Assembly: GCA_900635495.1 (NCBI GenBank)
Contig: LR134136.1
Span: 2,604,001-2,668,000 of the forward strand
Source: Atlantibacter hermannii
Lineage (GTDB): Bacteria; Pseudomonadota; Gammaproteobacteria; Enterobacterales; Enterobacteriaceae
Direction of reading: 5' to 3'
DNA: 64,000 nt
In this document: one piece after another, positions 8,208 through 18,822 of the stretch
Layout: every line of letters begins with the position of its first letter
Position numbering within the stretch: position 1 is the stretch's first letter
Position numbers and translations under genes: made by a program
The notes under the pieces: model-generated
What the model saw: only the letters and a program-made list of their open reading frames with translations
Database searches by the model: none
What the model was told of the DNA's origin: nothing

Positions 8208-9770
8208 TTACTCGTCGCCTTTCTTCTGGCTTAGCCCATAATCACGCAGTTTATTGGCAATCGCAGTATGCGAGACGCCCAGGCGCTTCGCCAGTTTGCG
8301 GGTGCTGGGATAGGTGCGATAAAGCTGTGTCAGTACCGACCGTTCAAAACGCCGGGTGATTTCATCCAGCGATCCGTCCATCGCCTCTTCGCCCACCGGT
8401 AACGAGCCGGCATCAAAGTCTGGCAGAAGAATATCCTGAGCGCGTAGTTCGTAACCCTCCAGTTGGGTCAATGCCCGGTAAACCGCGTTTTTCAGTTGAC
8501 GCACGTTGCCCGGCCAACCATAGCGGGTCAGCATATGACTCAGATCGCTGGACAGCTTCGGCCGCGCCACGCCCTGCTCATCTGCAAAGCGCGCCACAAA
8601 GAGTTCGGTCAGCGGCATGATGTCTTGCGGACGATCCCGCAGCGGTGGCAGATTCAACGTCAGGACATTCAGGCGGTAATACAAATCCTCACGAAACGTG
8701 CCTTTCTGCACCATCTCAACCAGATTCTTCTGGGTCGCGCAAATCACCCGCACATCCACATGCACTTCATGCTCTTCGCCGACGCGGCGGAAAGTGCCGT
8801 CATTTAAGAAGCGCAGCAGTTTGGTTTGCATCCGCGGCGACATCTCGCCGATTTCATCCAGCAACACTGAACCGCCGTTAGCCTGCTCGAAGAAGCCTTT
8901 TTTGCCCTCAACGGCATTGGCATAGGCGCCAGGCGCGTGACCAAACAGTTCGCTTTCCACCACGTCTTCGGGAATAGAGCCGCAGTTCAACGCCAGATAA
9001 GGCTTATCCGCACGCGGGCTGGCCTGATGGCAGGCGCGAGCCAGCTGATCTTTCCCGGTGCCGGTATCGCCCACTATCAGCAACGGCGCATTCAGCATCG
9101 CAAATTTCCGCGCCTGCTCCACTACATGACGCATTCCCGGGCTGACCGCCACAATCTGGCTGAACGCACTGGCGTCGACGCTGGTGAGATTTTGTAGTTG
9201 CCGCCCCATGCGCACCGTCGAGCGCAGCATCACCACCGCGCCAATCAGCCGGTTCACCCCTTTGTCTTCTTCAAGATGCACCGGCGTGATATCCATCAGG
9301 AAATTCTGGCCGTTGATGATGACCTGTTCGGATTGTGAATCAACCGGTTCGCTTTCCAGCCAGCGCTGGAAGTTAAAGCTGGTGATCAGCGCCCCGGCAT
9401 TTTGCGTGCGCAGTTTCGCTTCGGTCATGCCAAACAGCGAGCAACTGGCAGGATTGGCGCGCTCGATTTTACTTTTCAGGTCAAGCGACAGCACCGCTTC
9501 AGGTAACGCCTCAAGTAGCGCGGCGAGGGCACGGTTTTCCCGTTCCGAGGGCATCCAGGGAACAGTACGCACGTCCGTCACGCCTGAGATGCGGCGGATT
9601 TCCGCCATCAGGCTGCTGAAAGAGTCGAAATCCAGCGTGGAAAAGTTGAGATAAATACGCCCGATAGGGTCAATTTCTATCCCGCGCAGATCGATACTGC
9701 GCAATACCAGTAAATCCAGTAATTCCCGGGTAAGACCGATACGGTCTTCGCAAAATACTTCCAGACGCAT
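8208..9770 (-). CDS. tyrR: TyrR aromatic amino acid regulator
   Basis: TyrR controls aromatic amino acid biosynthesis and transport genes in response to Tyr, Phe and Trp. In order it shows an N-terminal ACT domain, a PAS domain (about 80-190), an AAA+ domain with Walker A GDTGTGK (234-240), and a C-terminal Fis-type helix-turn-helix (TRKLAKRLGVSHTAIANKL). It has 520 residues against 513 in E. coli; the seven extra residues form GAYANA (281-286), exactly where sigma-54 activators carry GAFTGA and E. coli TyrR has a deletion. I use ATG 9770 because MRLEVFCEDR is the family start. A TYR box lies upstream. Confidence 0.96.
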   Translation of the reverse strand: MRLEVFCEDRIGLTRELLDLLVLRSIDLRGIEIDPIGRIYLNFSTLDFDSFSSLMAEIRRISGVTDVRTVPWMPSERENRALAALLEALPEAVLSLDLKSKIERANPASCSLFGMTEAKLRTQNAGALITSFNFQRWLESEPVDSQSEQVIINGQNFLMDITPVHLEEDKGVNRLIGAVVMLRSTVRMGRQLQNLTSVDASAFSQIVAVSPGMRHVVEQARKFAMLNAPLLIVGDTGTGKDQLARACHQASPRADKPYLALNCGSIPEDVVESELFGHAPGAYANAVEGKKGFFEQANGGSVLLDEIGEMSPRMQTKLLRFLNDGTFRRVGEEHEVHVDVRVICATQKNLVEMVQKGTFREDLYYRLNVLTLNLPPLRDRPQDIMPLTELFVARFADEQGVARPKLSSDLSHMLTRYGWPGNVRQLKNAVYRALTQLEGYELRAQDILLPDFDAGSLPVGEEAMDGSLDEITRRFERSVLTQLYRTYPSTRKLAKRLGVSHTAIANKLRDYGLSQKKGDE

Positions 9771-9843
9771 GGGAGTAACCTTCATGCTTAGTGGCCAATG
9801 ACGGGGCGATGATACTCAAGTTAATCTTCACCAGGAAGCTATC

Positions 9844-9861
9844 TGTCAACAATCATTGACA
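9844..9861. promoter_or_regulatory. tyrR: TYR box upstream of tyrR
   Basis: TGTCAA-N6-TTGACA is a perfect inverted repeat with the spacing of the TyrR site TGTAAA-N6-TTTACA. It lies about 75 bp upstream of the tyrR start and suggests autoregulation, as known in E. coli. Confidence 0.75.
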
Positions 9862-9918
9862 GTATGGTGGAAAAGTGGGCGCTGCGCCGTAAAGTTAAAC
9901 GGTCACAACGTCAAACGA

Positions 9919-10970
9919 TCAGGTTTCGCGGGGTTTTTTAAGCAGGGTTTCTTTAACTTGCGTAAGAAGCTGGCGACGGAAATCCCCCAGCCGCGGTTTA
10001 TCATCCAGCCACGGCAATGGACGACACAGTTCCATAGCCTTAATGCCAAGACGCGCTGTCAACAGCCCCGCGCCGATGCCTTGCGCCACCCGTGATGACA
10101 CCCGGGCGGCGATATCCTGCGACATCCAGTCCATCCCGATTTCCCGCACCATTTCGCTGGCACCCGCGAAGGCGATATTCAGCAACACCAGACGAAATAA
10201 GCGAATGCGGCTGAAATACCCCAGTTCGATGCCGTACAGTGCGGCAATGCGGTTGATCAGGCGTAAATTACGCCAGGCGATAAACGCCATATCCACCAAC
10301 GCCAGCGGGCTTACCGCGATCATCAGGGTGGACTCCGCCGCCGACCGGCTGATTTCCCGCCGCGCCTGGCTGTCGAGTACCGGCTGAACGATATGCGCAT
10401 ACAGCTCGACGATTTCACGATCGTTATGAGTTTCATGAATGGCGGCGTACCAGCGCTGCAATGCGGGATGCCCTTGATCCAGCCCGGCCTGATGCGCCAG
10501 CTTTTCGCAAAACGCGCGCCCTTTGCCCATGCCGTGGCTGGTCATCAGCTCACGCGCTTCCTCGCGCTCCGTGGCCCGTTCGCGTAACCGATGCAGATGG
10601 CGCCATTCCGTCGCCAGCGCGCCGACGCCCGCCGCGACAATCAAACCCCCTGCGGCCAGCCCGCCCAGCGCTATCCAGTCCTGATGTTGCCAGGCGGCGG
10701 CGGTCCACTGCACGCCCTGCGCCACGACGCTGACGCCAAACAGCGCCAGCCCGGCAGAGACCATGCGTCGCCACAGGCTGCGTTTAGGCCGCAGCGCCGC
10801 TTCCACGACGGCTTCGGCCTGGCCGCTTTCCGGCTCAAGTTCGGGGGTTAGCGCCGGCGTGAACAACTCCGCTTCCGTTCACTGAAGGCCTGGGCGCGTT
10901 TGAACTGCTCTTCCCGGTCAGCCTGCAGCGGCTCAGCAAAATCGATTCGCGGTTTTATCGGCTCGCTCAT
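9919..10970 (-). pseudogene. ycjF: YcjF inner-membrane protein (frameshifted)
   Basis: YcjF is a conserved DUF697 membrane protein that travels with the GTPase-like YcjX in the phage-shock regulon. The true start is ATG 10970 (MSEPIKPRIDF), overlapping the ycjX stop as ATGA. The frame runs 36 codons and then hits a stop; the rest, from LFTPALTPE onward, is in another frame and matches E. coli YcjF to its end. Adding one base in the short GGAAG run at 10871-10876 joins both parts to about 350 residues (353 in E. coli). Two hydrophobic segments lie in the middle. This is probably a sequencing deletion. Confidence 0.9.
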
Positions 10971-12364
10971 CGCAATTTATCTCCTATTAAAAACTCCAGC
11001 GCCGCATCCAGGCGAATGTGGGGCAGCGGCGTGTCTACCGTCATGCGCTGCGGCCGGAATTCTTCAAACTGAAACCCCTGGCTTTGCCAAAAGGCATTGC
11101 CCGGCAACCGTGCGGGGACTTCGCCAGGATAAACAGTGAGCGGCGCACCGTCACGCAATCGGTGACCGCGTAACGCCGGGATTTTCTCGCCGTTGACATC
11201 CACCAGCCCGCTTTGCGTGGCCTGCACCGACGCCAGCCCCAGACAATCCATGCTGATGCCTTCAAAGGCGGCGTTTTGCCAGGCGTCCTGCACCAGTTGT
11301 TGCAGCAGAGAAACCATATTGGCGTGCTGGTCGGCGGTGATATGGTCAGCTTTGGTGGCGGCAAACAGCAGTTTGTCGATCACCGGAGAAAATAAACGGC
11401 GAAACAGCGTGCGCTGCCCGTAATGAAAACTTTGCATCAATTGCGTCAGTGCCAGACGCATATCGTTAAATGCCTGCGGCCCGCTGTTAAGCGGTTGCAG
11501 ACAGTCCACCAGCACGATTTGTCGGTCGAACCGCAGAAAATGATCTTTATAGAAGCCTTTGACCACTTTTTCGCAGTAATAGCGGTAGCGTTCGCGCAGC
11601 ATACCGGCGTTGGTGGATTTGTCGGCCTGCGCCAGACGCGACTCGCCAATGGCGTCTACGTCCGGCCAGGGGAAAAACTGCAACGCCGGCGCGCCCGCCA
11701 TATCGCCGGGCAGCACGAAGCGGCCTGGCTGGATAAAGTGCAGCCCTTCACGTTTACAGGTGTGCAGATAATCGGTCCAGGCTTCGGCAATCGCCGCGAG
11801 GCGGTTTTCATCGGCGGGCGCTAAGGGATCGAGCCCTTCACAGAGGGTGCGCCACTGCCGCGACCAGCTTTCCCGATCGCCTTTAAGCAGCCCGGTCATC
11901 TGGCGAGACCAGCTCAGGTAATCCTGGGCCAGCATCGGCAGATCCAGCAGCCATTCGCCGGGATAGTCGACGATTTCGAGATAGAGCGTGGAGGTGTCTT
12001 TAAAGTGGCGAAGCAGAGATTCACTGGAGCGATAGCGCAGCGCCAGGCGCATTTCGCTGACGCCGCGCGTCGGCGTGGGCCAGGTAGGCGGCTCGCCATA
12101 AAGCTGCGCCAGCCCTTCATCGTAAGTGAATCGCGCCACGCCCAAATCGCGCTGCGGAACGCGTTTGACGCCCAGCAACCGCTCTTCGCGCACCGCGCTT
12201 AACAAAGGCAGACGCGCTCCGGCATGGAGATTAAGAAGTTGATTGACCATGGCGGTGATGAACGCCGTTTTGCCGCTGCGGCTCAGGCCCGTTACCGCCA
12301 GGCGAAGATGGCGGTCAATGCCACGGTTGACCAGCGCATTGAATTCAGTCTTGATTCGCTTCAT
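10967..12364 (-). CDS. ycjX: YcjX, P-loop NTPase of the phage-shock regulon
   Basis: The 465-residue protein, the same length as E. coli YcjX, is a DUF463 P-loop NTPase. Walker A is GLSRSGKT near residue 26, and similarity runs to the end (IRLDAALEFLIGDKLR). It is induced with psp genes in relatives; its cellular task is not established. I choose ATG 12364 because AGGATGACG precedes it and it aligns with MKRLQSELNALVNRG. Its stop overlaps the ycjF start by four bases, so the two are translationally coupled. It follows pspD directly, with no pspE between. Confidence 0.95.
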   Translation of the reverse strand: MKRIKTEFNALVNRGIDRHLRLAVTGLSRSGKTAFITAMVNQLLNLHAGARLPLLSAVREERLLGVKRVPQRDLGVARFTYDEGLAQLYGEPPTWPTPTRGVSEMRLALRYRSSESLLRHFKDTSTLYLEIVDYPGEWLLDLPMLAQDYLSWSRQMTGLLKGDRESWSRQWRTLCEGLDPLAPADENRLAAIAEAWTDYLHTCKREGLHFIQPGRFVLPGDMAGAPALQFFPWPDVDAIGESRLAQADKSTNAGMLRERYRYYCEKVVKGFYKDHFLRFDRQIVLVDCLQPLNSGPQAFNDMRLALTQLMQSFHYGQRTLFRRLFSPVIDKLLFAATKADHITADQHANMVSLLQQLVQDAWQNAAFEGISMDCLGLASVQATQSGLVDVNGEKIPALRGHRLRDGAPLTVYPGEVPARLPGNAFWQSQGFQFEEFRPQRMTVDTPLPHIRLDAALEFLIGDKLR

Positions 12365-12465
12365 CGTCATCCTGTTTTCGAACAAGCGTAATGATAGGGA
12401 TATTATGGGGATGATTTCACCGCCAGGCACGTCCCCGTTGTGCCCTCAGGATGCATTTTTTTAAA

Positions 12466-12690
12466 TCAGGGTTTGATATTGCGTGATAATTTTGTCGCCA
12501 GGCGTTTAAGCAAGGGCTCAAGGGCGAATGCCAGCAGCATTTTCACCGGGCGGCGCGCGACCGATTTGACCGCCCAGCCTGCCACGCCCGCAGGCCCGTA
12601 ACGCAATGCGCCAAGGACGATCAGTTTCCCGGCCAGTTTCACACCGGGACGTGCTTTAGCAGACGCCTGCTGCCAACGGGATGGTTTCAT
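12466..12690 (-). CDS. pspD: PspD, peripheral phage-shock protein
   Basis: The 74-residue protein (73 in E. coli) is conserved in [20 protein letters not shown] and the following hydrophobic stretch. It is the last gene of the pspABCD block; its function is poorly defined. The ATG at 12690 is preceded by GGAGAGCG. About 100 bp separate it from ycjX, and pspE (rhodanese), which follows in E. coli and Salmonella, is absent. Confidence 0.92.
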   Translation of the reverse strand: MKPSRWQQASAKARPGVKLAGKLIVLGALRYGPAGVAGWAVKSVARRPVKMLLAFALEPLLKRLATKLSRNIKP

Positions 12691-12709
12691 TCGCTCTCCA
12701 GAGTCATGA

Positions 12710-13069
12710 TTAAAGCTGACGAAAACGGCTACGCAAGGTGAACGAGTCGGAGGTGACGTAACGCTCCATTGCGCGTAAACGCTGTTCGGACTCGGCCAAC
12801 TGGGCATCGGCGTCGTTCAACAAATCGCTGCTGCGCGGCGCGCCTTCACCCTGTTCCGCACCGTCGGGCATCGGATCGAGAATAAATGTCAGGGCGATAT
12901 AAGCCACGACGGTAAAAAAGAACAGACCGAAAAACATCGACAGCACCACAATCAGCCGTACCAGTTTTACCGGCACGTCCAGGTACCGGGCGATGCCCGC
13001 ACATACCCCTTTGACCATCCCCTGCTGGGGAATGCGCCACAGTTTACGATTGCCAAATGTGGAAGCCAT
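12710..13069 (-). CDS. pspC: PspC, inner-membrane phage-shock sensor
   Basis: The 119-residue protein is the same length as E. coli PspC. It starts with a PspC-domain motif ([25 protein letters not shown]), followed by a hydrophobic span and a C-terminal helix ending [16 protein letters not shown]. PspB and PspC sense envelope stress and draw PspA away from PspF. The start overlaps the pspB stop by one base. Confidence 0.96.
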   Translation of the reverse strand: MASTFGNRKLWRIPQQGMVKGVCAGIARYLDVPVKLVRLIVVLSMFFGLFFFTVVAYIALTFILDPMPDGAEQGEGAPRSSDLLNDADAQLAESEQRLRAMERYVTSDSFTLRSRFRQL

Positions 13070-13293
13070 TAGTCATTTCTCCAGTTAGGGTGTTCCGCAT
13101 CCAGAATCTGCTCCAGCGACTGAATACGTTCGCGCATCCGGCGAGCTTCTTCTGTCAGTTGCGCCAGGCGTTGTTGTTCATTTTGCGTCAACTCACTTCG
13201 CGAACTGCGGTTGCTGTAGTGAAGCCACAGCCAGATGGGCGCCACAAACAGCACAAAAATCGTTAGCGGTATGGCGAGAAAAAGTGCGCTCAT
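13069..13293 (-). CDS. pspB: PspB, inner-membrane phage-shock protein
   Basis: The 74-residue protein has an N-terminal membrane helix (FLAIPLTIFVLFVAPIWLWL) and a cytoplasmic coiled-coil region, and acts with PspC in signalling and in binding PspA. Its length equals that of E. coli PspB. A 130-bp gap with a GC-rich hairpin (CTGCGGCG/CGCCGCAG) separates it from pspA; there is no T-tract, so it may shape mRNA processing rather than terminate. Confidence 0.95.
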   Translation of the reverse strand: MSALFLAIPLTIFVLFVAPIWLWLHYSNRSSRSELTQNEQQRLAQLTEEARRMRERIQSLEQILDAEHPNWRND

Positions 13294-13424
13294 GTGTACT
13301 CCTTGACAGTAATAACGCTGCGGCGCGTCATATCGCCGCAGCCAGTTTTTTTATCCGTCATCCTCAGATTGCCAACGCGGTGGCCATCAGCTCCCGGAGG
13401 ATGTGGCGGTTTTATTCAACGCCT

Positions 13425-14092
13425 TTATTCAACGTCACGTTGAACTTTAGCTTTCAATGCCGCCAGCTGAGCGCTGATTTCATCGTCTGCTTTCAGATCG
13501 GCAAATTGCTGATCAAGATTTTTTGTTTACCGAAACGCTGGCTTTCGGCTTCTGCTTCCATGTGATCGATACGGCGTTCGAAAGATTCAAAACGCGCCAT
13601 CGCTTCATCAATTTTACCGCTGTCCAGCTGGCGGCGCACATCACGTGAGGACGACGCAGCCTGATGGCGCAGTGTCAACGCCTGCTGACGAGCGCGGGTT
13701 TCGTTGAGCTTGTTTTCCAGCTCGCCGATTTCCGTTTTCATGCGCGCCAGCGTTTCATCAACCTGGGCGGCTTCGTCATTCAGAAGCGCGATCAGATCGG
13801 TGAGCTTCTGTTTTTCAATCAGCGCCGCACGGGCTAAATCATCTTTATCTTTACGCAAAGCCAGTTCGGCTTTTTCCTGCCACTCGGCCTGTTGCGCGGT
13901 GGCCTGCTCAATGCGGCGGCTCAGCTGTTTCTTTTCTGCCAGCGCGCGGGCTGAGGTGGAACGGACTTCAACTAACGTGTCTTCCATTTCCTGAATCATC
14001 AGACGCACCAGCTTTTGCGGGTCCTCTGCTTTTTCCAGCAGGGAATTAATGTTGGCGTTCACGATGTCGGCAAAACGAGAAAAAATACCCAT
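13425..14092 (-). pseudogene. pspA: PspA phage-shock protein (frameshifted near C-terminus)
   Basis: PspA is the ESCRT-III-like coiled-coil effector that binds stressed membranes and inhibits PspF. From [16 protein letters not shown] to FGKQK the frame is near identical to E. coli. Then a short A-run (T-run 13519-13524 on the plus strand) lacks one base and the frame runs to a stop at 13493. In the restored frame it continues [23 protein letters not shown] and stops at 13425-13427, for about 222 residues. This is probably a homopolymer error. It is driven by the sigma-54 promoter at 14157. Confidence 0.93.
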
Positions 14093-14156
14093 AACGCAAT
14101 CCTCTTTGATTATCCGGGCGACGAGCGCCACTCGATTTCGATGTCGTGATGATTAA

Positions 14157-14173
14157 TGCAAACATCGTGCCAA
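14157..14173 (-). promoter_or_regulatory. pspA: sigma-54 promoter of pspA
   Basis: On the minus strand, TTGGCACGATGTTTGCA matches the -24/-12 consensus TGGCAC-N5-TTGCA exactly. It lies about 65 bp upstream of pspA and is expected to need PspF, which is encoded divergently. Confidence 0.92.
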
Positions 14174-14271
14174 CTTTATAACTTATTGAATATTAAGATT
14201 AACACCCTGTCACCGTCTGGTATGTTATGCTGAAGGTTAGTTATTTCCACCAACCAGTGGTGAATTTCATC

Positions 14272-15252
14272 ATGGCAGACTACAAAGATAATCTGATTGG
14301 CGAGGCCGAAAGTTTTCTCGAAGTGCTGGAGCAGGTATCACGACTCGCCCCGCTCGATAAGCCTGTGCTGGTGATTGGCGACCGCGGTACCGGTAAGGAG
14401 TTGATTGCCAGCCGGATCCACTTTCTGTCGCGCCGCTGGCAGGGGCCGTTCATTTCACTCAACTGTGCGGCGCTGAACGAGAACCTGCTGGATTCTGAGC
14501 TTTTTGGCCACGAAGCGGGTGCCTTTACCGGCGCGCAAAAGCGCCACCCCGGCCGTTTTGAACGTGCCGACGGCGGAACGTTGTTTCTTGATGAGCTGGC
14601 AACCGCGCCCATGATGGTTCAGGAAAAACTGTTGCGTGTGATCGAATATGGGGAGCTGGAACGTGTGGGCGGCAGTCAGCCGCTGCAGGTTAACGTACGG
14701 CTGGTGTGCGCCACCAATGCCAGCCTGCCGGAGTTGGTAGATGAAGGTAAGTTCCGCGCCGATCTGCTTGATCGCCTGGCGTTTGACGTGGTGCAGCTTC
14801 CCCCGTTACGCGAACGACGAAGCGATATCATGCTGCTGGCTGAGCAATTCGCCATTCAGATGTGTCGGGAACTCGGCTGGCTGCTGTTTCCAGGTTTTAC
14901 GCCGCAGGCCCGGCAGACGCTGCTGGAGTATGGCTGGCCGGGCAATATTCGCGAGCTGAAGAATGTGGTGGAGCGTTCCGTTTATCGCCATGGCAGCAGC
15001 GACTCACCGGTGGACAACATTATCCTCGATCCGTTTATGCGCACTGCAACGCCCAAACCTGAACAGCCTGACGTCAGCTTGCCCGCCCTGCCCCTGGATC
15101 TGCGCCAGTGGCAGCAGCACAGCGAAAAAATGCTGGTTGAAACCAGTCTGGCCCAGGCGAAATATAACCAAAAACGCGCCGCCCAGCTTTTAGGCGTGAC
15201 GTATCACCAGTTGCGCGCCCTGCTTAAAAAACATGATATCGCCGCACAGTGA
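14272..15252 (+). CDS. pspF: PspF, sigma-54 activator of the psp operon
   Basis: PspF (326 residues; 325 in E. coli) is the enhancer-binding AAA+ activator of pspA. It lacks a receiver domain and is held by PspA instead. Visible are Walker A GDRGTGKE, the sigma-54-contact loop GAFTGAQKRHPGRFERADGG, Walker B TLFLDELAT, and a C-terminal Fis-like helix-turn-helix (QKRAAQLLGVTYHQLRALLKKH). The start at 14272 (MADYKDNLIGEA) fits the family; an in-frame ATG at 14227 does not. It is divergent from pspA, sharing the regulatory region. Confidence 0.96.
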   Translation: MADYKDNLIGEAESFLEVLEQVSRLAPLDKPVLVIGDRGTGKELIASRIHFLSRRWQGPFISLNCAALNENLLDSELFGHEAGAFTGAQKRHPGRFERADGGTLFLDELATAPMMVQEKLLRVIEYGELERVGGSQPLQVNVRLVCATNASLPELVDEGKFRADLLDRLAFDVVQLPPLRERRSDIMLLAEQFAIQMCRELGWLLFPGFTPQARQTLLEYGWPGNIRELKNVVERSVYRHGSSDSPVDNIILDPFMRTATPKPEQPDVSLPALPLDLRQWQQHSEKMLVETSLAQAKYNQKRAAQLLGVTYHQLRALLKKHDIAAQ

Positions 15253-15342
15253 TGGCTTTTACGCCAACTGGCGCAGAGATTTTTACGTAGCCCCATCAAG
15301 TGCGATACACTTTGACTATTGGTCAAAATAACTCAAAAACTT

Positions 15343-16983
15343 ATGCGCGTATTTTTGTCTTCCCTGATGATGGCGCTCGGCATATCAGGCGGGTACGCCC
15401 TTGCGGCGCCCGTCGAAAAACCCCTTGCCGATATTCGTCAAAGCGGGTTTGTTTATTGCGTCAACGGGCAAGTTAACACCTTTAATCCCCAGAAAGCGGG
15501 CAGCGGACTCACCGTTGATACCCTCGCCGCGCAGCTTTATGACCGGCTACTGGATGTGGATCCTTATACCTATCGTCTGGTTTCAGAGCTCGCGGAAAGC
15601 TGGGAAGTGCTGGATAACGGCGCGACTTACCGCTTCCATCTGCGGCGTAACGTCCAGTTTCAGCAAACTGCCTGGTTTACACCCACGCGCCCGATGAACG
15701 CAGACGATGTGGTGTTCAGCTTCCAGCGTATTTTCGATCGCAACAATCCCTGGCACAGCGTTAACGGCACCAGTTATCCCTATTTCGACAGTTTGCAGTT
15801 TGCCGATACCGTTAAAAGCGTGCGTAAGATCGGTGAATACAGCGTCGAATTTCGCCTCGCCCAGCCTGACGCCTCGTTTTTGTGGCATCTCGCCACGCAT
15901 TACGCGTCGGTCATGTCGGCAGAATACGCAGAGAACCTGACCCGGGCCGATCGCCAGGAGATGCTTGACCGCGAACCGGTCGGCACCGGCCCGTTTAAGC
16001 TGAGCGAATATCGCGCAGGCCAGTTTATTCGTCTGGCGCGCCACGATAAATTCTGGCGCGGCAAGCCGTTGATGCCTCAGGTGGTGATCGATCTGGGCTC
16101 CGGCGGCACCGGACGCCTGTCGAAACTGCTCACCGGCGAATGTGACGTGCTGGCCTGGCCCGCCGCCAGCCAGTTGTCGATTTTGCGTGACGACCCGCGT
16201 TTGCGCCTCACTTTGCGCCCCGGTATGAACATCGCCTATCTGGCATTCAATACCAATAAAGCGCCGCTGAACAACCCGGCAGTGCGCCACGCGCTGGCGC
16301 TGGCAATCAATAATCAGCGTCTGATGCAGTCGATTTATTACGGCACGGCTGAAACCGCCGCCTCCATTCTGCCGCGTGCTTCGTGGGCCTATGATAACGA
16401 TGCCAAAATTACCAGTTACGATCCGGCGAAATCCAAAGCCCAACTGGAGGCGCTGGGAGTACACGACCTGACGCTGCAACTCTGGGTGCCGACCAGTTCC
16501 CAGGCCTGGAACCCGAGCCCGCTTAAAACCGCCGAATTGATCCAGGCCGATTTAGCCCAGGTGGGGGTCACCGTGGTGATTGTGCCGGTGGAAGGCCGCT
16601 TCCAGGAAGCGCGTTTAATGGACATGAACCACGATCTGACCCTTGCCGGTTGGGCCACGGACAGTAACGATCCGGACAGTTTCTTCCGTCCGTTGCTGAG
16701 CTGTGCTGCGATCCGTTCGCAAAGCAACGTTGCCCAGTGGTGTAACCGCGAATTCGATGAAGTGCTGCAAAAGGCACTGTCATCCCAGCAACTGGCCGCA
16801 CGCATCGAGGCTTATGACGAAGCACAGCGCATCCTGGCAGAGGCGTTGCCGGTTTTACCGCTGGCCTCGTCGCTGCGCCTGCAGGCGTCGCGTTATGATA
16901 TCCGGGGGCTGGTCCTGAGCCCGTTTGGTAACGCGTCTTTTGCGGGCGTATCCCGTGATGAGGCGGAGGTCAAAGCACCATGA
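15343..16983 (+). CDS. sapA: SapA periplasmic peptide-binding protein
   Basis: SapA is the solute-binding component of the Sap ABC transporter, which is linked to antimicrobial-peptide resistance, and to potassium uptake and putrescine export in relatives. A signal peptide ([20 protein letters not shown], then AAP) is followed by a DppA-type fold; [20 protein letters not shown] and [18 protein letters not shown] are conserved. It has 546 residues, one fewer than in E. coli. ATG 15343 aligns with the family; its ribosome site is weak. The stop overlaps the sapB start as ATGA. Confidence 0.95.
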   Translation: MRVFLSSLMMALGISGGYALAAPVEKPLADIRQSGFVYCVNGQVNTFNPQKAGSGLTVDTLAAQLYDRLLDVDPYTYRLVSELAESWEVLDNGATYRFHLRRNVQFQQTAWFTPTRPMNADDVVFSFQRIFDRNNPWHSVNGTSYPYFDSLQFADTVKSVRKIGEYSVEFRLAQPDASFLWHLATHYASVMSAEYAENLTRADRQEMLDREPVGTGPFKLSEYRAGQFIRLARHDKFWRGKPLMPQVVIDLGSGGTGRLSKLLTGECDVLAWPAASQLSILRDDPRLRLTLRPGMNIAYLAFNTNKAPLNNPAVRHALALAINNQRLMQSIYYGTAETAASILPRASWAYDNDAKITSYDPAKSKAQLEALGVHDLTLQLWVPTSSQAWNPSPLKTAELIQADLAQVGVTVVIVPVEGRFQEARLMDMNHDLTLAGWATDSNDPDSFFRPLLSCAAIRSQSNVAQWCNREFDEVLQKALSSQQLAARIEAYDEAQRILAEALPVLPLASSLRLQASRYDIRGLVLSPFGNASFAGVSRDEAEVKAP

Positions 16984-17945
16984 TTATTTTTACCCTGCGT
17001 CGTTTACTGCTGTTGCTGGTCACGCTGCTGTTTTTAAGCATCGTGGGTTTTTCCCTGAGCTATTTCACGCCCCACGCGCCGCTTCAGGGCGCATCGTTGT
17101 GGAATGCCTGGTGGTTCTGGTTTGACGGGGTCGTGCACTGGGATTTCGGTGTATCCAGCATTAACGGTCAACCCATCACCGCGCAGCTGCGTGAAGTGTT
17201 TCCCGCCACCATAGAGCTGTGTTTCCTGGCGTTCGGTTTCGCGCTGCTGGTGGGTATTCCGGTAGGTATGCTGGCGGGGATCCTGCGTAACAAATGGCAG
17301 GATTCCTTTATTAGCGGCCTTGCGCTGTTAGGCCTGTCGATCCCGGTGTTCTGGCTGGCGCTGCTGTTGACGCTGTTTTTCTCGCTCACGCTCGGCTGGC
17401 TACCGGTTTCCGGGCGTTTCGACCTGCTGTATGAAGTCAAACAGGTCACTGGTTTTGCACTGATTGATGCCTGGCTGTCGGACTCGCCCTGGCGCGATGA
17501 AATGATCGTCAGCGCCCTGCGCCATATGGTGCTGCCGGTGCTCACCCTGGCCCTGGCCCCCACCACGGAAGTGATACGGCTGATGCGTCTGAGCACAATC
17601 GATGTGTTCGATCAGAACTACATTAAAGCGGCGGCAACACGCGGATTATCCCGCTTCACTATTCTGCGCCGTCACGTTCTGCATAATGCCCTGCCGCCGG
17701 TGATTCCTCGTCTTGGCCTACAATTTTCCACCATGTTAACTCTGGCGATGATCACCGAAATGGTGTTTAGCTGGCCCGGTCTGGGGCGCTGGCTGATCAA
17801 CGCGATTCGTCAGCAGGATTATGCCGCGATCTCCGCCGGGGTGATGGTGATTGGTGCGCTGGTGATCGTGGTGAACGTGCTGTCGGATATTGTTGGGGCG
17901 ATGGCGAACCCGCTGAAACATAAGGAATGGTATGCCCTACGATAA
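16980..17945 (+). CDS. sapB: SapB ABC permease
   Basis: The 321-residue permease has about six membrane helices and belongs to the DppB-type peptide/nickel permeases. The cytoplasmic EAA-like loop [20 protein letters not shown], which docks the ATPases, is present. Length equals that of E. coli SapB. It overlaps sapA by four bases and sapC by 14, typical of a tightly coupled operon. Confidence 0.96.
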   Translation: MIIFTLRRLLLLLVTLLFLSIVGFSLSYFTPHAPLQGASLWNAWWFWFDGVVHWDFGVSSINGQPITAQLREVFPATIELCFLAFGFALLVGIPVGMLAGILRNKWQDSFISGLALLGLSIPVFWLALLLTLFFSLTLGWLPVSGRFDLLYEVKQVTGFALIDAWLSDSPWRDEMIVSALRHMVLPVLTLALAPTTEVIRLMRLSTIDVFDQNYIKAAATRGLSRFTILRRHVLHNALPPVIPRLGLQFSTMLTLAMITEMVFSWPGLGRWLINAIRQQDYAAISAGVMVIGALVIVVNVLSDIVGAMANPLKHKEWYALR

Positions 17946-18822
17946 TGTTTACAGCGAAAAACGCCCGCCTGGCGCGTTACGCACCGTGTGGCGCAAATTT
18001 TACAGCGATACCATGGGGATGGTCGGCCTCTACGGCTGCGCGGGCCTGACGCTGCTGTGCCTCTTCGGCAGCCTGTTCTCGCCCTACGATATCAATCAGC
18101 AATTTCTTGGCTATCAGTTATTACCGCCCTCCTGGTCGCGCTATGGCGAGGTGTCATTCTTTTTAGGCACCGACGATTTAGGCCGCGATGTTTTAAGCCG
18201 CCTGCTCAGCGGCGCGGCACCCACCGTCGGCGGCGCATTTGTGGTGACGCTCGCGGCGGCCATTGTCGGGCTGGTGTTAGGGGTGGTTGCCGGCGCGACC
18301 CACGGTCTGCGCTCGGCACTGTTAAACCATATTCTTGATACCCTGCTGTCGATTCCGTCGCTGCTGCTGGCGATTATTGTCGTGGCTTTTGCCGGGCCGG
18401 GATTATCCCACGCGATGTTCGCGGTATGGCTGGCGCTGCTGCCGCGTATTGTGCGCTCGGTTTACAGCATGGTGCACGACGAGCTGGAAAAAGAGTACGT
18501 CATTGCAGCTCGGCTGGACGGCGCGTCAACCATGAATATTCTGTGGTTTGCCGTGCTGCCCAATACCGCCTCCGTGTTTGTCAGCGAAGTGACGCGCGCG
18601 CTGTCGATGGCGATACTGGATATCGCCGCGCTCGGTTTTCTCGATTTGGGCGCGCAGCTCCCCTCACCTGAATGGGGAGCGATGCTCGGCGATGCACTAG
18701 AATTGATTTATGTTGCGCCCTGGACGGTCATGCTGCCCGGCGCGGCGATAATGGTCAGCGTGCTGCTGGTCAACCTGCTTGGCGAAGGTATCCGACGCGC
18801 CATTAATGCGGGGGTGGAATAA
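17932..18822 (+). CDS. sapC: SapC ABC permease
   Basis: The 296-residue DppC-type permease is the partner of SapB. It has an N-terminal helix, then the permease domain with [17 protein letters not shown], and the ATPase-coupling loop [18 protein letters not shown]. The stop shares one base with the sapD start (TAATG). Confidence 0.96.
   Translation: MPYDNVYSEKRPPGALRTVWRKFYSDTMGMVGLYGCAGLTLLCLFGSLFSPYDINQQFLGYQLLPPSWSRYGEVSFFLGTDDLGRDVLSRLLSGAAPTVGGAFVVTLAAAIVGLVLGVVAGATHGLRSALLNHILDTLLSIPSLLLAIIVVAFAGPGLSHAMFAVWLALLPRIVRSVYSMVHDELEKEYVIAARLDGASTMNILWFAVLPNTASVFVSEVTRALSMAILDIAALGFLDLGAQLPSPEWGAMLGDALELIYVAPWTVMLPGAAIMVSVLLVNLLGEGIRRAINAGVE

Noticed and set aside
13294..13424. Terminator between pspA and pspB
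   Set aside because: The GC-rich hairpin has no T-tract on the minus strand, and pspABC must be co-transcribed.
15583..16479. 298-codon open frame on the minus strand
   Set aside because: It is antisense to sapA, which is conserved over its whole length; no family or ribosome site supports it.
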